Shown: positions 12,351 to 25,200 of the stretch, one piece after another
Layout: every line of letters begins with the position of its first letter
Numbering within the stretch: the first letter of the stretch is position 1
Origin: Istiophorus platypterus
Lineage: Eukaryota; Chordata; Actinopteri; Istiophoriformes; Istiophoridae
Direction of reading: 5' to 3'
DNA length: 64,000 bases
Assembly (NCBI GenBank): GCA_016859345.1
Contig: CM029134.1
Span: 16,823,560-16,887,559, forward strand
The notes under the pieces: model-generated
What the model was told of the DNA's origin: nothing
Database searches by the model: none
The model's input: only the letters and a program-made list of their open reading frames with translations
Program-made: the position numbers and the translations under genes

Positions 12351-15300
12351 TCACCTGTCAAAGCAGCTGGCTGTGAAGCTGTGATGAGCCCCCAGGTAGC
12401 CCCCGCTGTAAGCCATACTCAGACAGTGTCTCGGCTCTCCAGCAAGGGCCATCTGCACAGAAATCGGACCCTGGAGCGGCAGCGCACGTGCCCCTGGCTG
12501 AAGACCAGAGGTCAGAGTTGGGTAGGAAGGGAACCCACTCCCAGGAGTGATGGAGGGAGCCCCAGTTAGCAGACCCATTCTGTGGCTCTGAAGGAAGTCC
12601 TGAGACATGTTCACCACAGGCCCCAGAGCGTGTGAGTCAGCTAGCACTTGCAGCTGGGACAAGGACGGGGAATGCTGGGACAGATGTGGAAAGCCATCGG
12701 TCTGAAAGAGCAGCTGTGGTGTGGAGGAGGTAGAGGAGGAGGAGGAGGAGGATGATGATGCGGGTCTTTGGATGGCTGATACTGGAGAAAGGTGAGAGGT
12801 CTGGGGCTGAGACTGCAAGGATGAGGGTCGGTGAGGAGGAGTGGATTTGGTTTTGTTGGCCTCCTTAACGTCGTTGTCATGAGCACTGTGGAGGGGAAGG
12901 ACACTTCATTTAGTCGTTATCATATCAAAAAGTTGAAAAAAATATAAATATGGAAGACATTTAATGTTGAATAAGAACTAGGATCATCATTCTATTGTAA
13001 GGAGTAAGCAAAGTGTGTGAATGCTTCAGGGAAAGACCCGTCCAGAAAAACGGCTGCTCAAATAAATCCATTAGAAGGAGCAGAGATTAGTCTGAACCAA
13101 GCCTTTCTACTCCCACACAATTCGTCTGAACATGTGCAAATAATTATACCAAAACAGATGCAGACAAACAAACAAACATTGTCACCCGCTGATCAAGAAA
13201 TGTGCAACTTAATTACAGTTGTTAAATTACAGACAACATTATAAGCCTCTACTTGTCAAAGCAAAAGGCGTTTTATGATCCAAAACCATGGCAACATGGG
13301 CCTGAATATCATCTCGTCTGCCAGCCTGGCTTTCTATTTTGATTTTTTTCCCTAATTGTGTGTGTCTGTGCTGTGTGTCTCTTACAGCAGCATAAGTTCA
13401 ATGCACTGGGTGAGGTGGTCCCAGGTGTAGCCTGTTAGCAGATGCAGAGCGGTTGTCCAGCTCGGGGAAATCTGAAGGCAAATGCGAGATGCTGCCACAC
13501 ACGCAGCAGCAACCTGGGATGGTCGGAAACTCAGGAAGGCATGATCTGGAATAAACCAAAGAAAGGAGTTTCATAAAATCTTTGATCCGGCTTACATCAC
13601 ACTCTAATCATTATGTGTACGAAGACATATTGAACAAGCAAAGTCTAGTTCCCTCTAAACTCTAAACCCACCTTGTAGTGAGACCTCCAAAAAGTAGTGA
13701 GTGTATTTGTCCATGAAAGCCTTGGTCTTAGAGAGGGAGGACAGGGGCCAGCCGTTGTATAGGTCACCCTCCTGCACCGAAGCATGGAGGTAGTAGTCAA
13801 TAAAGTGGGCTGGTGTGGGCATGCACAGATTCCAGCCAAAGGTCTCCAGCAGCAGAAGTTCCATTTTGATCAGATCCCTCTTGTTGAGAACCAGGTTCAG
13901 GCTGCACATAAAACCCAGAGAGTTCAGCTGCTCCAGTTTGGGAACCCTGTCCTCTTTCTCCTCAAATTTACCTGGAAAGAAACAAGCAGACAGAGTGGAT
14001 GTTAGTGTTTGGAGCCATATTTGATAGTTTAAGAGAGGAAAACTTCTACACATACAGTTAACATTTTGTGTTAATTATCAGCCTTTTTTTTTTCCTCTGA
14101 CAGTTTACATTCATATCTACTAATGTGTTCTCTGTATTGTACTTGGCTTGCAAGATGCGCACAAGATATAAAACGATATTGCAGCAGCTGACATACTGCA
14201 TTTGGATCCTGGATGTGGCTATATCATGGGTAAGAAATCCTCAAGAAAAAGTAAACAGTATTTTTGCTTTGTAACACCAAAACAATTACTTAATTGATTA
14301 GCTGATCAACAAAAAACAGGAACAATTTAAATTAAATGTTCAATTTTGATTCATTTTAATTGATTGTTCATGAAATACAACAGTTTAAATAATCATTAAT
14401 TGCAGCTAATTTATTGCTGAGATCATTTCTGGATATCATAGGACCACATGTCTCATTTACCAACAATTAAGTCAATAAGCAAATGAGACAATACTGATTG
14501 TTTCTTTGTTTTGAAAAATCATAATATCTGCATCCAAAATTAAGAGCCAAATAAAAAAATGCCTTTAAAAAAAATTGAAACCCTTGACAATCACATCTCT
14601 GCAAAAGAATGGTTAATAATTGCTTTATTTCTTTTTTACAATAAATAATAACATCTGGAGCCACATGCAGTAGGTTTATGGTCAGATCTTAAGAGCCTTA
14701 CTCCAGCTTCCTCAGAACCTAACAAGTGCCTGCTAAGCATTAGTAGTTAAGTTGACTATAACTGAACATCTGGCCATAAAGCTGAGCCATTACACTAACA
14801 AGCCTAGTGAAGCATCACTATAGGCTTACAGCGTGGGGCACTTACTGTGGATTATACCAGCCCAACACTTTCTGTGAGGCAATTCAGCTAGATCCCTGAT
14901 ATTTCTATCCCGCTGACTTTCTCCACACCCTCACAGACATTACAGCAGTGCCATTATGGTGAGCCCCCTCCCCATCCCACGACATACTCCTTTCCATAGC
15001 AACAGCCCCAAGGCCTCAGGGGTCCATGTGGCCAATGAAGAGGGGTGACTCTGCTTTGAATCCATGGGTCCAAAAGGCCTCTGCTCAAACTCTAAGAATG
15101 AGGGCAACGAGGTGGGTATCAGGTTACACTGATACAGACTATGCTCTGAAGCATGTGTCTCAACTCCACACAGCTTTAAGTAGGAAGATGTGGGGGCACA
15201 CATTGTAGACTTACAACTGATTCACTCCCAGAAATATAGCTCCACAGTTACTGAACTTTTGAGGCTAACATCAATATTTGAGTATAAAATTGTAAAGATA

Positions 15301-18300
15301 AAGAACCTATTTTTTTTTAGATAAAGTGTGACAAGTTTTGATAAGGTAGAACTTTACATCAAGTCTGCCTATATAGAATCCATCATTAGTATATAAACAG
15401 CTAATAAATAGTTTACTATTTATTCATAAATAGTAAACTAGTTTACTACTAAATTATCCTGTAGTTCTAATCAGAGTTAAGTGCTTATTAATAGCTCAAT
15501 CAGCAACTGTAACTCCTCCTGTGGATACCTGTATTTGGAGGCTGGTGTATAAAGAGACTATGTATGAGAATGTAGTAAAGCACGGTTTTAATAATGTAAA
15601 ATACGTCCTCATGGGAAAGGGTATCATTTATGATAAATACCATAATGGTATTTTGATGAAGTTCCCTTATTTTTATGTGAGATGTACTGTGTGGGATATT
15701 TTACATTTGAAAATAAACTTATCATTGCTGTCAGGTGAACAAACTAGGTGATAGCAACAGTTTATAAATGACCTAAACCATACTTTTGTCATTTCTGTCC
15801 TGCCACTTCTTGTTATTTATCAGACAACATATACACAGATACTTATTATTAGCAACATTTTTTATATCAACCTGTGTATAAGCCAGGCTGATTTAGCTGG
15901 GTTTTTTGTTTTGTTTTTTTATCTCTACACAGTACTATTCTTGATTCAACCCCCTTTATGGAAAATGTGGTTGGAATCAGTCCAAGCACATACTGGACTG
16001 TAACGGCCTTTCAAAGACAATGAAAGTGAAAAAAAAAATAATAATAATGAAAAGGAAAATAAACCTGATATGAACACACCAACACACAAACATGCAAATA
16101 AGCAGATACAATGCTACTTGCTGACAATGTGCCACTCAGTGGATGGTTTAGAATTACTTGGTATTATATCCACAGGCTAGGATTAAAAAGTTATCTATCA
16201 GTTGGGAATAACAACAACCCTCTGCTGGGGTAAATCTTGGCCTCTAACCTAAAACCATGGCAACTAAACAGTAGAGACAGGGGCTTTACTGACTTTTCGG
16301 AGCTGCTGTTAGAAGTGGATCCTTCAAGCAGCGATTGTCTGACATGCTATGGCTATTGAGGGCATGTTTGAGGGACCTCTATCACCTCTTTATTCTAACA
16401 TCTCAGTGAGTTGGACATCTTCCTACTAAGTGTGAGTTTTACCACTGGTGTTGCGACCTGCCATTAAGCAGTGCAGGAGAGAGGAAGGGAGAGGGAACGG
16501 TTGAGAGAGCATGAGGGGAGGGGAGCGGGGGAGCTGCAGCCCAAGAGGCCAGAGGGGTAATTAGCAGAGAGGCAGTAATGGCGTCTCTCCAGCAGAACAG
16601 GAAGCACAATGAAACAGGGCTGTTTAAACCCATAAGGGCTCGTTCCACCGCCCATTCCACACTTGCCCTATTCTCTCACCCTCATATCCTCTGGATCAGG
16701 GCTCTGTCTGCTGCTAGACTACTATGTCCACACAGACGCTGCCATAAAAAGCCATCAGTGCCCCCCAATCTCCCCACAACACCAGCCTCTTTGATCTTAA
16801 GAGAGACACAGCGCAAGTCAATCTCCTCATTGTGCTCTGTGATTACTCTTTGGTTTACTACTGTGGGTGACCGTGAGGCACATGAGAGACATGGGATGCC
16901 CAATAGCTTTTAAAATTAAAAACAAAGCAACTTCAGAGGAACCTACAGAAGCATGGTACTGGTCTGACCCACAAACCGGTTTGACTTACTGTAAAAAGAA
17001 TTTATTCCTCTGCGCATCACAGCCTATATGATTAAACAGTGGTTTCATTCATTTCAATGAGTTGGCACAGCAGGAGAGCAGCCAGAGAGGGCTCAATCAC
17101 ACACACAAAAAACAAACAAAAAAAAAAACAACAAAGGGTGGTAGGGCCAAAAAAGTTTATCCTGCTCCTTTTTCTGCAGCACAATGCAAATCATTTGAAA
17201 TCTTTACATACCGGTGCTGATGGGCAACTAACCATTATTTATATTATGTATTAATATGCTGATGATTTTCTTACTTAATCCGTTGATTGTTTGGTCTCAA
17301 ATGTCATAAAATAATGACAAAATACACAGAGCCCAAGGTGACATCTTAAAAATGCTTGTTTTGTCCAAGCAATAGTCCAAAATACAAACACATTCAATTT
17401 ACTAAAACAAAAATATTCACATTTGTGAAACTAGAGGGAACAAATTTTTCACATTTTTGCTTAAAAAAAAAATACTAACATGATTCATTTATTGCCAGTA
17501 TTGCAACTGATTAATTTTTTTTCGACCCCACAACTTTTTCATCTCTTGTATTATTTAATTTTCAGTAATGATACCAAACTATACTATTCAATACTTGGAT
17601 CAAAGTTTCTCACCATCAGAATCAGTGTGTTATATTCTAACACAAACAGCTGCACAAGATCTTTTCTGTATGATTTAGATCAGGAAATATCTGGTAGGTG
17701 AACGCATACAAGACTAAGAACGTGACCAAGAATTACTAGACTGTTTTCTTTTTTTATGTTATAGATAAATTTCAGTCAGTTTTAAAAAGGCATTTCATTT
17801 TGATACCCAACTCTATCCTGCAACATACTGGCCAACAAAAAACATGAAAGTGCAAATAACCAGTCTGAATACATCTTAACATTGTGCTCTTTTACAATTT
17901 GACTCACAAGTTGGAAAACCCCATCTCAAATAAATATAACCCCTTATTCAATAAACTGGATATCTTGTTTTGTATTTTATCATCTCTTTGATACCCCGTG
18001 GCAACATACAGACACCATCCCCACCCCTTTTACTCCTTTACTGTTGTCATTCTGAATGTAGCCCGAGAGGGACGGTGCATTCCTATCCTGTGAGTTCAGC
18101 CCACCTGGAATGTAGGTGGCTCAATGTACTGCAGTCAGCAAGTGGGGAAGAGACAGAGTGATGAGGAATAAAAAAAAAAAAAAACAGCCTTCCTTTTTAT
18201 CAACACCAATTATCTTTCCATACACTGCAACTAAAAGACAACTACTCTTTTTCACAGCACCGACAGGTGATAGTGATGATGAGAAAAGGTCGAGTAAACA

Positions 18301-19216
18301 GTGAGAGGTTACAGGTCAGGGGTTAGGAAGAGGTAAGACTGGGATGCAGGGCCTCCTCCCAGGTGTGCTGTTTGGGGAAGAGGCGGGGAGGGGTTTAGAG
18401 CGATAGGGGCTGTTAAGAAACCTGAGAGCTGTATTTTCACACTGAGAGAAAGGCCTCTGTTTCTGGTGTTCCCCATTTTACCAACATCATGTAAGTGTAG
18501 TTCATTCCACTTAGTATCCAAAAGAAATTTAAAGTGATGAAAATCCGCTCTGTGTTTTCAGACAATTTTGACTTTCCTGCAAAAAGTATATTTGCCCGAA
18601 AAAATCTATTCTTCATTTAAGGACCAAAGGTTAGAAGTAAACAAGCACACAGACACCAAATCTGTTAAGAGAGTAGATCACTCACATTTTTTTTCAGAAA
18701 TATCACAGAATAACTCTCTGTAGTTTCCCCAAAAATGCAATAAAAAATTATGGCTATTTGGTTAACTATTAGGATTTTTTTGCTCAATTGATAAGCTGAT
18801 GCAATTTTCAGACTACAGGAAGAATATCTCAAAGAAAAATGGGAAAAAATTAACATTATAAAAACTAAAAACAGGGACACTGTAACAGAGCTACATTGGC
18901 AAGACTGACTGAGTGATGGAAAATATTAATATTATCATTTAATGTGTGAAATAGATGCCAATAAAGATTTAAAAGAAAAACTTTTCAGGCAAACTTCATC
19001 TTTTTCCTTATTCTCTCCTGCTGGAGGAATTTCCTCTGCCCTTCTAACTCCTTTTATTTGCTGGTTCATCTTTCACTGGGAGTGTGAAATTGGTCACAGC
19101 TCCATCACAGAATCTTGGTGTTGCCACCCCTGGCCCTGGCAGCTCACACAATGTAGGCCCAGGCCGACCCTTGACCCCTGATGCTAATGCCTGGGTGACC
19201 GGAGAGAATTCTAGAA

Positions 19217-19247
<31 letters not shown>

Positions 19248-22200
19248 GTTTAGTGTGATCCATTGACTGAGGGTATTAAGTGTCTTGCCGTAAGGCTGAT
19301 GATGGCTGACACAGGTTGTTTATGGGCAAAAAGAGCCTCAACACAAAATATGACTAAATTCTGATGGGTGTACAGCAGTTTTTGCTCTATAATTACACAA
19401 CTGCTCTCAAATACACAAAAAGCATCTGATATAAAGACTACTACTGGCATTTCCACAACCATCTATGCATCGACATAATTTTATTAATTATGACAACAGT
19501 TCCATCAGAATTATTGTCAAACCTCTGAGAGGGGCATAAAGGGGGAAGTGGGTTCCCTATTAATTTACATTTCAGGACACCCTGCTGGGTTGTTCAGTTC
19601 TAATATGTCCCATTTTGCAGGCCACCTCTTCTCCCTCCCTTTCTACCCTATTTAACATCAGCAGCCAACCCTCCTTTGAAGTACCGCTCCACTCATTTCC
19701 CAACCCCCAGGGATGTGTGTTGTTGCTTTTACTGGCCACCTTGTCCCAGGACTGGCTCACTCAGCCTGTCCCTGACAAGGTGAGAGAAGTAGGAGGAAAC
19801 AGAGCCAGCAGCAAAAGGTAAAAAGACACCACCAGAACCCAGCCAGTTAAATGGCTGTGTGGCACTAAAAGCAATACGCTTTCAATAGGAAATAGTTTAG
19901 ACCTAAATGTGGATCTTAATTAGGGTCATCAGGAGAAAAATCCATAGGTTTATCACGAGGTTGCCACAGCAACCATCTCCTCATTTAGCAATGTTAGCTT
20001 ACAGCAAGTCTCTACCATGAACACACAAGCACACGCCTGCACACACAACCTCCACCCCTCAGTTTTGGCTCCCCTCCCCCTCTCTGGGAAGCGTCTGGCT
20101 GGCTGTCCTGCTTGCATTCACAGGCTTTTGTTTGAGGCCTGACTCGGAGAGCATATGGCAGGTGCCCCTCAGCACACAGTTCCTCCCCACCCCCGGGCTC
20201 TGAGGCCTATGTAAGTGCACTGTGTGGTGACTGAAGCCTCCAGTGCATTTTGCAAGATACTCCCCTTTTCTTTTTTTTTTTGCTTTGTTTTAGAGACCCA
20301 TTACTGAATTAGAATCACTGAACAAAATAGATCAAATCCAGTGACGACAATAAGTCACTGCAGAGATATTACAAAACAGATGACAAGAGCATTGAAAGGT
20401 CATACAAGCAATTTGACAAACTTCACAAAATACATCAGAAAGCATTAGAACAACAACAACAACAAAAAATTCATAGGACTATTGTGCTAGCTGGCAGTGG
20501 GGACACCTCCACAATGTCACTTATCATAACAAATAGCTGCAGAGTACAGAGCTCTGACTTCAGGGAGCAAGATATCTCAGGAAGACTGATGTGATCACTG
20601 CAGGACTTCATGGAATGTAACACAGCAGAAACCTAAGTTTGCAGACTGATTTTCAAATAGAAATATGGAGAGTATAAATGAACAGTTTTCACTGAGATAG
20701 ACGTTAAATTTTCCAGGATGTTGGTTTCTTTGAGTAACTGAGTTCTCTGGAGTGAGGTCTCTAAATAAGTGCCAAACAGTCAATAACACTCTATCCCTGT
20801 GGGCTTAAAAAACTGACCACAAGCTTACTCCTGCAAATGACAAAGAGCTCATCCATGAACAAACACATGCACATGCAAGCATCCACAAAAAACACACAAA
20901 CACAATGGAGTAACAGGATTAAGCAGTGACTGCTGAGAGGCACAAAAGAGGTAAGCAATTAATTAACCAAGTGCGGAAGCCAGAAATATTTGAAGAAAGA
21001 CAAAGTATGTGTCTGTCAAAGGCAGGCAGAAGGACCTGGGGAGGTCGTTCAATAACTAGGCCAGATTCCAAAGCACCTCAGGACAGATGAAAAAAAAAAC
21101 AAAAAAAAAAAAACCCAAGACAACTTTGAATCAAGTACCCTTTCAAGCCCTCATCAATCATGGCAGAGACTCCCTTGAGTCCTGGAGGAGTCAGAGGCAT
21201 GAAAGAAAAAGGAGAGAGCCCAACTAGCTGAGTGTTACAATCAAAAGATCCAATAAAATAAAAAAAAAAACCTGATTAATCTATTACAGAGTAGAAGGAC
21301 AACCTTTGTCCAGGTTGGGTTGAAAATATATTTATATTATTCCATGAGCAAACTCTCAAAGCTATTCCTGGATTCTCACGAGATTGCTTTTAAATAAAAC
21401 CTCTTTCAAGTCTCATATTCAAATTTATCCCACCACAGAGATTACCCTGATTGCAGAGATGGCCTGTGTGTGACTACACATACGCACACACACATACTGA
21501 GCCCTCCCAAGTGAGCAGGCCCTGTTCCAGACTCCCATTTTGACGTTATCATTAGTCTAATTACCCATGATGCCAAGGGCTGCATTAATGTACAGAAAAC
21601 CTCTGTCTGTTAATCACAAGACAGACACAGAGACACTAATGACTAGCACACAACCTGCACCCTGCACCAGCAGAAGAATGATTAACACACCTGCTTTACA
21701 CAAAACACACAGGCCAAGAAACCTTTTTACATTTCACAGTAGAGAAGCATTTTGGCTACTGGTTACCAGGCTAAATCATCATTTCACTAGCTTCTACGGA
21801 CACACTGACGACCTGAGAAAAGTGGCAACTAATAGCAAGGCGTAACATCAACACATCATTGGTCTAAAAAAAGAGGAGATGTTCAGGACCTAATAAGCAA
21901 GTTTTAAATTGAGTGGTTTATAGCTGCTAAGTGCTTCTAGTAGGACAGAAATTTAAAGGATAAGGCTTTTGTTTTTCTATATTTCTAGAAAGACTATACA
22001 ATTAAAAAAAAAAAAAAATCTTTATTCTATGTCTCATTACTTTCTGACTTCCTTATCCTGTCTGTGGCACTCAGCCCCTTCAATACTGAAAATGTAAGTC
22101 TTAAAAATGGTAGAAAATTTTAAATCATTTCTTAAAACAGCTGGCCACTAATTTTTATCAAAAGTTGCTACAACTAAGATGATTGTGCGCATGTAATTAA

Positions 22201-25200
22201 AGAGTGTGACTTTCAGGACAATGCTGTGGCACACTGATGTGTTTTGGACAATAGTGCAGGTCTATGGCACAGGGGAATAAACTACATCCTTACTGGCTTA
22301 TGTTAAGATAGGAATCCATTCGTTAGGTTTGAAAACACAGGATAATCACAGAAAAATGTGCCATTAAAGAATTAACCCAAGGACAGATTGGATTTGTATG
22401 GAGATTGTAGGTGGAGTTGTGCTCTGCAACTAACCACTTTTTCAATGAGGGGTAAAACAAGAAAAAAAAAAAACCCACACTGTTGATTAGAGGAAACACT
22501 GACACTGGCAGATACAAAACTAACTCATATCAAATGGACTACATAAGACCAGAGAAACATCAGGAGCCCTAGACATGTTATAACAGCTAGGATCAAAGAC
22601 ACAGATAAAGTTCTGCAGACACAAGCATAATTCCCACCAGTTTCTCCAAAAACAAAGATACATTCATGCTATCATAATGGTGACCAACACTGCAGCGCAC
22701 AGTAAACTCTCATTACAAGCTATCAGATCAGTCTGAGAGTGTACTAAGTAGAGAAAAACATCATGGTCTTTTAGGCATACTCAGATTAGCCTTGTTACAG
22801 GCCTTGTGCCATCTGTGCATAAACCACACAGTATTTTTTTTTTTTAGCTCAGAATATTTACATTGCAGCTCTTGTGCAGTTACGGGTTATGTCAAAATGC
22901 TCCTCAAAATGAAAATAATAAACCCAATCTTAGTAAAGTTAAATCTCTGCTATATTTAAGTTTGTATTTTAGAAATACAACTTCCAAAGCATCAATTTAG
23001 GCGCATGTCTGAGGGGGAGTGAACAGTTAGCCTTTAAATAACTGCCCCTCTCAGGCATAAGCATAAACTACCTAAAACTAAAACAAACATGTAGATGAAT
23101 TTAGGGTAGAAGCTTGAAAGGCTGTTTCATTGACTTACTAGCTAGGAGCAGACAAGAGAGGGCAATCACGTAGAGCTGCTTGACAGCCACATCATAGTGG
23201 TCCATGAACAAGTCCAGCAAGTAGACGGCCAGGTGACGTGCTGTAGGACATAGCTGGTAGCGATTACTGAGGATGGCCAACAAGTCTGCAAAGTACCGTC
23301 TCATACCAATCTGTGGAGAGTGGGCCCGGTAGACTGGTAACTTCAGCTCCTAGAGGAGGAGTAGAAAAGAGGGAAGAGAAGGGACGTAAGTGACGGGGTG
23401 GGGGGTGCGAGAAGCTGGGTGGGCAGGAAGCAGCAGTGAAGAAACACAGGGGTTGTATAGAATATGCATAATAATAGTGGACCATGCATGTCTCCTGCTG
23501 GCTGGGTTTAACTGCTTTCAGGAGAACTGCTGTAGGTCTGAAATACTCATATCAAGAATTAAACTCAATTTAACACAGAAAAATCTTGATTATGCTTCAG
23601 CCTCAATTCAATTTCATTTAATTTTCCATCGCTGCAGAGAACTTTAGCTAATTTGGGTCACTGAAAGGGTCTCTGAGCAATGGGCTGGTGTGTGTGTGGT
23701 TATTTTTCTTTGGGGGGGGCATGGAGGTTGAGTAGGAGATAGGATTAGGTTTCACCCCTAGCACATCTCCTATTCATGTTCAATTAGCTGCATGTGTTTC
23801 AAAGTGGAAGGAAGATACTCAGGGGCATTAGCATTGAATCAGCCTTGGGTATCTTCCCAATCAGCTACAGAAGAAAGGAGAGCACCAGGCTCCTGTTTCA
23901 AAATCTGCCTCTGAGTAAGAAACAAAAACACATTTAGCCATGGGTGTACTAACTTACTCTGCAGTTAGTTTCTCAGTATTTAAGCTGCTTATACCAGAAA
24001 ATGTTTTTGTTTTCCAAAATGTTTTTTGCTCTTGGAGAATCTGAATAAAAACAGGGGCTTTTGATTTGGATTTAATAAGAGATCCAGGAATGTTGGATTA
24101 ATCTCCTTAAGATAAAACAGTGAGGGGTCCACACATTAGAGGAGATATACAGAAAACATGCACATCATGTTAGCTTTAAACCAAAATTGGTTTAAAGCTC
24201 AGCATACCAAAACAAACTCAATGAAATACATGCTCCAGTTAATACTTTGTATGACACAAAATTGACTGTGAGGGCAATACTACAAACACTGTCAGGTTTG
24301 CACAAACCGTCAACTGTTTATTTTCAGAGCACCTAAGTCAACAATGATGCTCAGGCTGACACTTCAATTGAATCCAAAAATAAACAGTAACCCCCCTCCA
24401 AAATCCACATATAGCACCCCCCCCCCCAAGTGCCACAACCAACCATACCACCCAGTCCTCCCCAAACTCTCCTCTCCTCCCACTGCTTCAGATTCTGCCT
24501 CTGGTCCATCTGTCTGTCTGGGGGTACAAGGCCAGCAGGAGGAGGGGGCTGCGGGAGTCTGGAGGAGGCTCCAGGGGGTGAGTGGGTGGAGAGGTGCCTT
24601 TGTGGGGAACCCGCACCATAATTAAGGATTCCACAGCTGCCTCCACCTGATTTGCATGTCTGATAATTTGCCACATGCTACACACGACCACTATCTCCCA
24701 CATCAGGGCATTATCACTGCAGCAAACGTCATTAAGGCTGGATGAGACTGTGGGGGAGCAGGCGCCATGCAGGAAATCTGAACACTGTGATAAGGCCTCT
24801 TTACAAACAGCTCTGAGTCTGATTTCACCCCTCTTTTGTTTTATAAATTTTACTATGCTTTCAACTCATCCATTTTCAAAAAAACAGTACTTAATGTAAG
24901 GTTTTGATCAGCATGCATTTAAATAGTTGTGGTAAATATCATAATAGATATCTTAAAAAAAAAAAAAATTTAAATCACAATTTCACAGAGCCTAAGGCGA
25001 CTCTTCTCAGTCTCACCAATAGACCAAAAGTATAGATATTTAATTCATAATGATGAAGAAAAAAGCGGCCAAGTTTAAATTTTTAGATTAAGAAAAAAAG
25101 AAAGTTTTATTGACAATTTAGTTCATTATTCAATTTAATTCCTGATATTTTTTCATATCAGCATTGCACTATAGCTCCCCAACAATTTTCTATTGTCCTG

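Noticed and set aside
12270..12569. Plus-strand ORF of 99 residues at the 3' end of ccnjl
   Set aside because: Complement of the last ccnjl coding exon, whose CFDR* ending matches the family.
24985..25130. Possible sixth copy of repeat family A
   Set aside because: Only one short block (CAGAGCCTAAGGCGACT) matches convincingly and the rest does not follow the block order, so I did not list it as a copy.
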